The position numbers and the translations under genes are program-made. 5,540 nt of DNA from Calditrichota bacterium (GTDB lineage Bacteria; Zhuqueibacterota; Zhuqueibacteria; Zhuqueibacterales; Geothermadaptataceae): assembly GCA_008501545.1 (NCBI GenBank), contig QQUM01000431.1:1-5540 (forward strand), read 5' to 3'. The notes beneath the pieces are model-generated. The model searched no databases, was not told the DNA's origin, and saw nothing but the letters and a program-made list of their open reading frames with translations. Below are positions 1 to 5,540 of the stretch, one piece after another. Positions within the stretch are counted from its first letter, which is position 1. Each line of letters opens with the position of its first letter.

Positions 1-2232
1 AAATTTACTACTAACAACCGGATGCGCCTTGGAGATATCTGCTGCTTTCCCGAGAAATTTTTCCAGTTCACGGTCATTGGAGGCAACAGCCATTGCTGAG
101 CCACTCAGCACATAGGATGGTCTGATCAGAACAGGATATTCCACTTTTGCGGCAAAAGCTTTCGCTTCATCTATCGAACTCAGTTCACTCCATTCCGGTT
201 GATCAACGCCGAGTGTATCAAGCAGGGAAGAGAATTTATGGCGATCTTCAGCCTGATCAATCTTCAAGGGGCTTGTACCGAGCACTGTCATACCGGCTTC
301 ATGAAATTTCAAGGCCAGATTGTTCGGGGTTTGCCCACCCATTGCTATCAGAATACCAATAGGTTCTTCTTTCTCGTATATATCAGCAACCGTTTCAAAA
401 GTCAATTCTTCGAAATAGAGACGGTCACATTCATCATAATCAGTGCTGACTGTTTCCGGATTATAATTAATCATAACCGTTTGATATCCCATGGCTTTGA
501 GCGTCATAACGGCATTGACACAGCACCAGTCGAATTCAACGGAGGAACCAATACGGTACACACCGGATCCAAGGACTATAACTGTTTTCAGCTTGCTGTC
601 TTTCAGGTCGTTCTCATCACCATTGTACGTGAGATAGAGAAAGTTTGTCCGTGCCGGGTATTCAGCGGCCAGTGTATCTATTTGTTTAACAACAGGAGCG
701 ATGCCATAGTTTTTACGCATTGCCGCTACTTCACGTGCACCAATGTGCAATATTCTGGCAATTTGTAAATCTGAAAATCCTACTTTTTTTGCAGCCAGGA
801 GCGCACTTCGTGGGCAGACACCCCCTGCGTAAACACGCAATTTTTCCCCGGTGCGGAACATATTTTCAATTTTATAAAGGAACCAGCGATCGATATTCGT
901 GAGTCCGTGAATCTCATCCACTGTCATTCCCTGTTGCAAGGCATCCGGTATGGCAAATACCCGTTCGTCTGTGGGATTTTTTAGCTCAGCTTCGAGATCG
1001 CCAAATGTGATATGTTCATTTCCAATCAGGCCATCGACGCCAATTTCCAGCATGCGTAGCGCTTTCTGCAGCGTCTCCTCAAAACTTCGCCCGATAGCCA
1101 TAACTTCCCCGACCGATTTCATACTGGATCCGATTTGTTTGGATACCATGCGAAATTTTTTCAAATCCCAGCGTGGAATCTTCACAACGATGTAATCGAG
1201 CGCTGGTTCGAAACAGGCCATTGTAGTTTGTGTGACGGCATTTTTTAAATCCACCAAACTATGGCCCAACGCCAGCTTCGCTGCAATAAATGCCAGGGGA
1301 TATCCCGTCGCTTTTGAGGCCAGGGCCGAACTGCGTGAGAGCCGCGCATTCACCTCGATCACACGATAATCATCTGACTTTGCATCAAGGGCATATTGGA
1401 TATTGCACTCACCAACAATTCCCAAATGGCGGATGACACGAATGGCAATTTCACGCAATTTGTGGTATTCATGGTTGGTCAATGTTTGACTCGGGGCAAC
1501 GACAATACTCTCGCCTGTATGGATACCCATGGGATCAAAGTTTTCCATATTACAAACTGTAATGCAATTATCATTGCTATCACGCATGACTTCATATTCG
1601 ACCTCTTTCCAGCCATGGAGGTATTCTTCGACGAGTATTTGTTTGGTGTAAGAGAAAGCTTTTGAAGCCAGCTCACGCACTTCGGCTCCATTTTCACACA
1701 ATCCTGAACCAAGTCCGCCAAGTGCATAAGCAATGCGAATCATGACAGGATAACCTATTTGTTCAGCAACCTTCAAAGCGTCATCAACAGTTTCCACCGC
1801 AACGCTCCGCGGCACTTTGACGTCGATTTCAGCCAGTTTATTTGCAAAAAGCTGCCGGTCTTCGGTCTCTTCAATTACCGATACCTGTGTCCCCAACACT
1901 TTAATATCATGCTTTACAAAGACATTTTTATTGGCCAATTCGACGCCACAATTTAGCGCAGTTTGTCCACCAAATCCTAAAAGAATACCGTCCGGCTTTT
2001 CCTTTTCGATTATCTTTTCCACAAACCACGCTGTGACAGGCAAAAAGTATACTTTATCCGCCAGGTGTTCGGAAGTTTGGATGGTGGCAATGTTGGGATT
2101 GATCAGAACGGTAAAAATGCCCTCTTCTTTCAGGGCTTTGATTGCCTGACTACCGGAATAATCAAATTCTCCGGCCTCACCAATTTTAAGTGCTGAGCTA
2201 CCGAGAATAACGACTTTCTGTATTTTTTTCAT
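1..2232 (-). CDS. carB: Carbamoyl-phosphate synthase large (synthetase) subunit, 3' end cut by the window
   Basis: CarB makes carbamoyl phosphate from bicarbonate, ammonia supplied by CarA and two ATP, in the cytoplasm, for pyrimidine and arginine synthesis. I translated it across the window: 744 codons, no stop or frameshift, leaving the frame open at base 1. The E. coli protein is 1073 residues, so about 330 are missing (rest of the second ATP-grasp domain and the allosteric domain). Visible in order: first nucleotide-fold half from about residue 5 (GEAGEFDYSGSQA, GGQTALNC); first ATP-grasp domain about 126-395, with R126, R166 and the metal-ligand set Q279, E293, N295 (VIEVNARLSRSSALASKATG), spaced as in E. 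coli Q285/E299/N301; linker/oligomerisation region about 400-545; second half from about 548 (RIGSSVEFDWC, NPETVSTDYD) into ATP-grasp (IRPSYVLSG, 703-711). The ATG at 2232 is chosen because an in-frame TAA lies two codons upstream and the MKKIQKVVILG opening fits the family. Its ribosome site is weak (GGA, 6-nt spacing). It follows carA by 90 bp, likely co-transcribed. Confidence 0.97.
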   Translation of the reverse strand, partial: MKKIQKVVILGSSALKIGEAGEFDYSGSQAIKALKEEGIFTVLINPNIATIQTSEHLADKVYFLPVTAWFVEKIIEKEKPDGILLGFGGQTALNCGVELANKNVFVKHDIKVLGTQVSVIEETEDRQLFANKLAEIDVKVPRSVAVETVDDALKVAEQIGYPVMIRIAYALGGLGSGLCENGAEVRELASKAFSYTKQILVEEYLHGWKEVEYEVMRDSNDNCITVCNMENFDPMGIHTGESIVVAPSQTLTNHEYHKLREIAIRVIRHLGIVGECNIQYALDAKSDDYRVIEVNARLSRSSALASKATGYPLAFIAAKLALGHSLVDLKNAVTQTTMACFEPALDYIVVKIPRWDLKKFRMVSKQIGSSMKSVGEVMAIGRSFEETLQKALRMLEIGVDGLIGNEHITFGDLEAELKNPTDERVFAIPDALQQGMTVDEIHGLTNIDRWFLYKIENMFRTGEKLRVYAGGVCPRSALLAAKKVGFSDLQIARILHIGAREVAAMRKNYGIAPVVKQIDTLAAEYPARTNFLYLTYNGDENDLKDSKLKTVIVLGSGVYRIGSSVEFDWCCVNAVMTLKAMGYQTVMINYNPETVSTDYDECDRLYFEELTFETVADIYEKEEPIGILIAMGGQTPNNLALKFHEAGMTVLGTSPLKIDQAEDRHKFSSLLDTLGVDQPEWSELSSIDEAKAFAAKVEYPVLIRPSYVLSGSAMAVASNDRELEKFLGKAADISKAHPVVSSKF

Positions 2233-2322
2233 AATTTATCCAGAATTCAATGAAAAATTCGTATGAATTTAAGTTGATGGCTAAAAACACAAAATGCAAA
2301 AATCAATCGCGCGGATGGAGCT
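2233..2322 (-). other. 90-bp carA-carB spacer
   Basis: The spacer is AT-rich and non-coding. On the minus strand AAATTC and GAATTT (2255-2270) could form a 6-bp hairpin with a 4-nt loop, but it has only one G-C pair at its loop end and no solid U-run, so it is unlikely to stop transcription. The expected reading is one carAB transcript. A weak GGA at 2239-2241 is the only ribosome-binding signal for carB. Confidence 0.6.
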
Positions 2323-3378
2323 TCATAACATAGCCACAAAGTCATCAAAAATAAAATTTGTGTCGACAGGCCCCGGCGTGGCTTCCGGATGGAATTGCAC
2401 ACTCATAAACGGTTTCCCTTTATGTCGAATACCTTCATTTGTCCCATCGTTCGCATTAAAAAACCAGGGCGACCACTCGGATGGCAAGGTGTTTTCATCT
2501 ACGGCATATCCGTGATTCTGCGACGTGATAAAACAGCGTTTGCTGCCAACTTGAATACACGGTTGATTCTGGCTGCGATGACCATATTTCAGCTTGTAGG
2601 TTCGGGCGCCTGCAGCGAGTGATAAGATCTGGTTGCCCATACAGATACCGAGGATTGGCTTTCCGATTTTAAAAAGTTTGCGTACGGTGAGTACAGTCTT
2701 TTCTGCCTGAACAGGATCCCCCGGCCCATTTGAGATAAGTACGCCATCAAACTCTTCTTTCTCAACAGGCCAATTCCACGGCACGACATGTGTCTCAATT
2801 CCTCGTGAAACCAGTGAACGCACAATATTATTTTTACAACCGCAGTCGATGACGATTACACGTTTTTTACCCTTTCCATATTTTTGTGGAACCTTCCGGC
2901 TTGCCCTTGCGACAAGGTTCTCGCTATTGGGATCGAAAAACTCCATGTATTCTTCCCGCATGACGAGTTTGCCCAACATGGAACCCCGCTCGCGCAGTTT
3001 TCGCGTGAGCAGACGTGTATCGAGTCCATAAATTCCAGGGATATTCTGTTCGCGTAACCAGGCATCGAGACTGACATCCGCATTCCAATGACTAAATTCC
3101 TGCGAAAGCTCCGATATGACTAACCCATTTAGATGAATTTTATCCGACTCAAAAAATTCATGCATATTGTCCACCAGGGTTCGCGCTGCGACGCCATAAT
3201 TTCCAACAAGCGGATAGGTAAGAACCAGAATCTGGCCGGTATAGGAAGGATCTGTCAGCGTTTCCGGATATCCAACCATGCCAGTATTGAAAACCACTTC
3301 ACCGATTGCGGACTTCGACGCACCGAAGGCATGACCAAATAGTATTGTTCCATCTTCAAGAATTAATTTTGCACTCAT
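2323..3378 (-). CDS. carA: Carbamoyl-phosphate synthase small (glutaminase) subunit, complete
   Basis: CarA hydrolyses glutamine and passes ammonia through a tunnel to CarB. The protein is 351 residues, a little shorter than E. coli CarA (382). N-terminal CPSase small-subunit domain about 1-150: LILEDGT at 5-11, GEVVFNTGM, LTDPSYTGQ with S45 matching E. coli S47, then YPLVGNYGV. Class I glutamine amidotransferase domain about 172-351: SNGPGDP (216-222), nucleophile elbow GICMGNQ with Cys246, NHGYAVD with His289, and FHPEA with His330 and Glu332. The 84-residue gap from Cys246 to His330 equals that from E. coli Cys269 to His353, so the catalytic triad is intact. Position 249 is Asn where E. 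coli has His272. The ATG at 3378 gives the family-typical opening; the upstream frame has no start before an in-frame TAA at 3436-3438. A GGAGA lies 12 nt before the start. It precedes carB by 90 bp and follows a 378-bp leader region. Confidence 0.98.
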   Translation of the reverse strand: MSAKLILEDGTILFGHAFGASKSAIGEVVFNTGMVGYPETLTDPSYTGQILVLTYPLVGNYGVAARTLVDNMHEFFESDKIHLNGLVISELSQEFSHWNADVSLDAWLREQNIPGIYGLDTRLLTRKLRERGSMLGKLVMREEYMEFFDPNSENLVARASRKVPQKYGKGKKRVIVIDCGCKNNIVRSLVSRGIETHVVPWNWPVEKEEFDGVLISNGPGDPVQAEKTVLTVRKLFKIGKPILGICMGNQILSLAAGARTYKLKYGHRSQNQPCIQVGSKRCFITSQNHGYAVDENTLPSEWSPWFFNANDGTNEGIRHKGKPFMSVQFHPEATPGPVDTNFIFDDFVAML

Positions 3379-3390
3379 ATGTGTTAATTT

Positions 3391-3395
3391 TCTCC
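3391..3395 (-). promoter_or_regulatory. Probable ribosome-binding site of carA with long spacing
   Basis: GGAGA on the minus strand is the only purine-rich Shine-Dalgarno-like run near the carA ATG. It lies 12 nt from the start, longer than the usual 5-9 nt. No alternative in-frame start lies closer to it, so the ATG at 3378 stands and the site is probably weak. Confidence 0.45.
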
Positions 3396-3413
3396 ATGTA
3401 CTATGAACTTGCC

Positions 3414-3434
3414 CACCATCATAAACAGATGGTG
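3414..3434 (-). promoter_or_regulatory. 7-bp hairpin 35 nt before the carA start
   Basis: CACCATC and GATGGTG form a perfect 7-bp stem with a 7-nt loop (TGTTTAT on the minus strand), with a possible extra U-G pair at the base. It lies 18 nt upstream of the GGAGA ribosome-binding site of carA and has no U-run after it, so it is not a terminator. A role in translation or message stability is possible but not shown. Confidence 0.3.
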
Positions 3435-3456
3435 ATTAGACAACTTTGAAAAATTT

Positions 3457-3473
3457 AGCATCTCCGACATGCT
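3457..3473 (-). promoter_or_regulatory. Small hairpin with a U-rich tail in the carA leader
   Basis: In the minus-strand transcript AGCAT pairs with ATGCT around a 7-nt loop (GTCGGAG), followed by AAATTTTT. The loop contains TCGG, which can instead pair with CCGA just upstream (plus-strand 3466-3469 with 3475-3478), so the two folds exclude each other. This layout resembles an attenuator, but both stems are very short (5 and 4 bp) and may be fortuitous. Confidence 0.2.
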
Positions 3474-3591
3474 TTCGGCTGGCAATCACGGTATTGGAGA
3501 CAAAACGGAAAAACATGTCAGGATTTCAGAAGCAATATTGAGAATCATTTTGAGTTGAAATTGGAATTACACACACTTCTAAAGCTTCATA

Positions 3592-3613
3592 TTACAAATA
3601 CTTAAATTTGTAA
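3592..3613. promoter_or_regulatory. Operator-like 8-bp inverted repeat upstream of carA
   Basis: TTACAAAT and ATTTGTAA form a perfect 8-bp dyad around a 6-bp spacer (22 bp in all). It sits just downstream of the candidate promoter, a position where a repressor could act on carA. The arms are AT-rich, so this may be a chance palindrome in AT-rich DNA. I cannot assign it to a known regulator. Confidence 0.3.
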
Positions 3614-3622
3614 AACTTAATT

Positions 3623-3650
3623 CGCATAAAGAATAAAAAAATGAAGTCAA
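3623..3650 (-). promoter_or_regulatory. Candidate sigma70-like promoter for carA
   Basis: On the minus strand TTGACT (3645-3650) is followed after 16 nt by TATGCG (3623-3628). The -35 box matches well and the -10 box poorly. It lies about 245 bp upstream of carA, beyond the cytochrome stem-loop, and would give a long leader. If the host is a Bacteroidota-type bacterium its promoters need not resemble this consensus, so the call is tentative. Confidence 0.25.
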
Positions 3651-3723
3651 TCGCAAGCGTATTTTCTGTGATTTTTTCGCGTTATAAATAAAAAGAAAGG
3701 GATTTTCGGCAGGTTAATGAACG

Positions 3724-3750
3724 AGGGTAAGACAGAGTCAGTCTCACCCT
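3724..3750 (-). terminator. Stem-loop after the cytochrome gene, possible terminator
   Basis: Read on the minus strand, AGGGTGAGAC pairs with GTCTTACCCT over 10 bp (nine Watson-Crick pairs and one G-U) around a 7-nt loop, TGACTCT. It begins 6 nt after the TGA stop. An outer 5-bp pairing (AATGA with TCATT, plus-strand 3757-3761 and 3716-3720) could extend it across an internal loop. The G-U pair forms only in the minus-strand transcript; on the plus strand it is an A-C mismatch, which supports this orientation. There is no U-run directly after the stem, so it may be a transcript 3'-end stabiliser or a weak or factor-assisted terminator instead of a classical intrinsic one. Confidence 0.5.
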
Positions 3751-3756
3751 TGTGAA

Positions 3757-5540
3757 TCATTCATGCAGAAGCGCTTTTTCCAGGGCCCGGACGAGTTTAT
3801 CTTCATTTTGATAACCCTCATCATTGCCTGTATTTTTGTAGACTTCACGCAAACCACGATGGGCATCCAGGTCGTCGGGCGCAAATTCAAGGATTTTCTT
3901 GTACCACTTTCCTGCACGTTTATAATAATTGCGTTTCATCTGAATTTCAGCAAGTTTGAGCAGAAATACACGATCGGCATAGAAATCCTTGCGGATATCA
4001 CGCAACAAAGTGACAGCGCTATCAAGATCGCCTTGTTTTTCAGCCATCAAAGCACGATAATAAGTAATTTTATTGAGATCCGGATCAATAGATTGTGATT
4101 TTTCGAGATAGATTTCCATCGATTCAAAATCGTTTTTATCAAGTGCGGTTCTCGCAAGGTTTAACCAAAGGTGCACGTCAGTGCTTCTCAGCTTGGCAGC
4201 TTGCAAAAAGGCCCGCTCCGCCTCATCCCACTCACCTTTTAAATAAAGCGCAATACCATAGTTAAACCAAATGTCGTATCTGTCTCCTGAATTTGGTATA
4301 TCATCCTGACGGTTAAGACGCCTTTGTTCAGGAAGTGAGACTTTTACCTCTGTTTCTGCAATGATCTTATGCGTGTCCACATATTGTCCACTGTGCATTC
4401 CATTAACTGCTGTCGCGATCGTCCCTTTCAGCGTCAACAGTTCTGCCTCATTTGTTTGGCGCCGACGTTGTTTTATTTGAGCTGAAATGTACAATTCACT
4501 TCCGCAATTTTCAGGAATTTTGAATTCGTACGGTACCATTTCGGAAGTTAAGGGTTGAATTCGGTGGTTGTAAGAAATATCACTGGCTGAGAATCCATGT
4601 GGCCATGTTACAATATTGCCTTTTCGGTCGCGATAAACCGTACCCCATCGATGTGCTTTCTCATCAATACGGTTAAAATCATCTATAGCGCCAGACTGGA
4701 ACACCATTCGGTCCTGTTGGTCCCGTACAGAAATTTCCAACCATGTTTCCATGGATTCGCTGTACCGGCCCGGAAAATCATGGCCAACTTCAGTCGACTG
4801 GACCAAAACTTCCATACGAACCGCGCTACCCGGTGTGATGTTAACTTTTACCTCGTCAAAATAATTTACAGGAGCGGGTGCCCCATCCTTTGATAAATTC
4901 TGGAAAGCGACTACATCAAGCTGAATTGGATTTATCTTATATTTCTGGACAATCGGATCATCGGCATCATCGCCGGCCTGACTCAGAATGTTATATTTAA
5001 AGGAATGATCATGTACGGTGCCCCTTTTTGCTGCCGGATCATCCATTCGCATACGCGGCATATGGCAATCGGCACAATCATGCTCACGTACATGTTTAAA
5101 GGCATCGATGCGTTCACCAGCGAAGGCACTCTTTTGCCAGGAATCATAGTTGTTCATGCCACCGATAGATAAATGCTGGGTTTGTCGAATCGCACTGTTC
5201 AATTTATGGCAGCTGGAGCAAAATTCTGAATTCTGCCGTGTCATAAATGGTTTAAGAAAGAACTCCTTGTGCGGATCCGGATCCACATGCAGTTTAAAAG
5301 CAAACAATCTGCGATACCATTCTACATCCGAGGACATATGTTCATAAGAACGGGGGCGTTGCAAAACATAATCCCCATTGCCAATTGTGTTATTTATCCG
5401 TTTGACCGCATGGCAGGCATTGCAACCAATGTTCGATTTCGCTACAAGGTCATCCCCGGCCGTTGCGACTTCATGCTCCGACTCATTCGATAAGAGCAAG
5501 GCCGGGGCGTGGCATCCCGAGCAATAATTCACCGTCGATT
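3757..5540 (-). CDS. Multiheme c-type cytochrome with C-terminal TPR domain, N-terminus beyond the window
   Basis: Numbering counts the GTG at 5530-5532 as residue 1 (591 residues to TGA). That GTG is probably not the true start: the frame stays open to the edge (codons TCG, ACG precede it), a heme motif begins three residues later, and there is no signal peptide. Four CxxCH heme c sites are visible: CSGCH 4-8, CNACH 37-41, CSSCH 105-109, CADCH 153-157, with many histidines between them as possible distal ligands. The patterns EFCSSCHK and DCADCHMP recall cytochrome c554/c552-like multiheme proteins. Residues about 225-400 look like a beta-rich domain with a GHDFP motif (250-254) and WLEISVRD, as I recall following the hemes in such proteins. 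About 420-588 holds four to five TPR units (e.g. IALYLKGEWDEAERAFLQAA). Heme attachment implies export, so electron transfer or a scaffold role outside the cytoplasm is inferred; substrate unknown. More hemes may lie upstream. It is in the same direction as carA but 378 bp away. Confidence 0.9.
   Translation of the reverse strand, partial: STVNYCSGCHAPALLLSNESEHEVATAGDDLVAKSNIGCNACHAVKRINNTIGNGDYVLQRPRSYEHMSSDVEWYRRLFAFKLHVDPDPHKEFFLKPFMTRQNSEFCSSCHKLNSAIRQTQHLSIGGMNNYDSWQKSAFAGERIDAFKHVREHDCADCHMPRMRMDDPAAKRGTVHDHSFKYNILSQAGDDADDPIVQKYKINPIQLDVVAFQNLSKDGAPAPVNYFDEVKVNITPGSAVRMEVLVQSTEVGHDFPGRYSESMETWLEISVRDQQDRMVFQSGAIDDFNRIDEKAHRWGTVYRDRKGNIVTWPHGFSASDISYNHRIQPLTSEMVPYEFKIPENCGSELYISAQIKQRRRQTNEAELLTLKGTIATAVNGMHSGQYVDTHKIIAETEVKVSLPEQRRLNRQDDIPNSGDRYDIWFNYGIALYLKGEWDEAERAFLQAAKLRSTDVHLWLNLARTALDKNDFESMEIYLEKSQSIDPDLNKITYYRALMAEKQGDLDSAVTLLRDIRKDFYADRVFLLKLAEIQMKRNYYKRAGKWYKKILEFAPDDLDAHRGLREVYKNTGNDEGYQNEDKLVRALEKALLHE

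Larger units (their letters stand above)
3379..3756. other. 378-bp AT-rich intergenic region (cytochrome 3' flank and carA leader)
   Basis: No gene of credible length is present on either strand. On the minus strand, in transcription order, it holds a stem-loop just after the cytochrome stop codon, a weak sigma70-like promoter candidate, an 8-bp inverted repeat, two short overlapping ORFs (26 and 28 codons, without recognisable similarity) and two small hairpins before the carA ribosome-binding site. The base composition is clearly more AT-rich than the flanking genes. I saw no tRNA, known riboswitch fold, or PyrR-type binding sequence. Confidence 0.8.

Noticed and set aside
199..768. A 189-codon plus-strand ORF with an ATG start
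   Set aside because: It is entirely antisense to the conserved carB coding frame, has no recognisable domain, and its length is explained by the opposite-strand codon constraint.
2255..2270. AT-rich hairpin between carA and carB as a terminator
   Set aside because: The stem is only 6 bp with one G-C pair and lacks a proper U-run, so it is too weak to call a terminator inside a conserved gene pair.
2589..2825. Minus-strand ORF overlapping carA in another frame
   Set aside because: It overlaps the amidotransferase domain of carA, which carries all catalytic motifs in its frame; this ORF shows no independent evidence.
3379..3756. PyrR-binding leader or known riboswitch before carA
   Set aside because: I looked for the conserved PyrR loop sequence and for familiar riboswitch cores and found none; only short unassigned stems are present.
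3763..4098. A 111-codon plus-strand ORF with hydrophobic stretches
   Set aside because: It lies antisense to the TPR repeats of the cytochrome gene, which has clear repeat structure in its own frame; the hydrophobic look is a shadow of that frame.
1..5540. CRISPR array, mobile element, toxin-antitoxin or defence system
   Set aside because: No spaced direct repeats, transposase or integrase motifs, terminal inverted repeats, or small paired genes were seen; the window is housekeeping biosynthesis plus a cytochrome gene.

Overview
The window carries three genes, all on the minus strand and read from right to left. The two outermost genes run off the window edges. In transcription order they are: (i) the 3' part of a large multiheme c-type cytochrome with a C-terminal tetratricopeptide (TPR) domain (3757 to the right edge, N-terminus missing); (ii) carA, the glutaminase subunit of carbamoyl-phosphate synthase, complete (2323-3378); (iii) carB, the synthetase subunit, open at the left edge with about 744 codons present (1-2232). 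No credible gene lies on the plus strand, and I saw no RNA gene, CRISPR array, insertion sequence or phage feature.

Region by region: 1-2232 is carB; 2233-2322 is a 90-bp gap without a convincing terminator; 2323-3378 is carA; 3379-3756 is a 378-bp AT-rich non-coding region that serves as the 3' flank of the cytochrome gene and the leader of carA. That leader holds a terminator-like stem-loop, a weak promoter candidate, an 8-bp dyad, two small hairpins and two tiny ORFs of doubtful meaning. 3757-5540 is the cytochrome-TPR gene.

carA and carB form an ordinary two-subunit enzyme and probably one operon: CarA releases ammonia from glutamine and CarB converts it with bicarbonate and two ATP to carbamoyl phosphate for pyrimidine and arginine synthesis. 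The cytochrome is an extracytoplasmic electron-transfer or assembly protein with no metabolic link to carAB that I can see. It shares direction but is separated by a long gap and a stem-loop, so it is probably a separate transcription unit.

Organism: bacterial, from the separate compact carA and carB and the intron-free coding. Both subunits carry motifs that I recall from Bacteroidota and relatives and from eukaryotic CAD (e.g. GICMGNQ in CarA, GVYRIGSSVEFDWC and SYVLSG in CarB) rather than the E. coli forms. Shine-Dalgarno signals are weak. Together with a multiheme cytochrome-TPR protein this suggests an environmental member of the FCB group (Bacteroidota, Ignavibacteria, Calditrichota or similar). 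That placement is inference from remembered motifs.

I did not find an evidently new system. The points most worth a second look are the cytochrome/beta-domain/TPR fusion and the structured carA leader.
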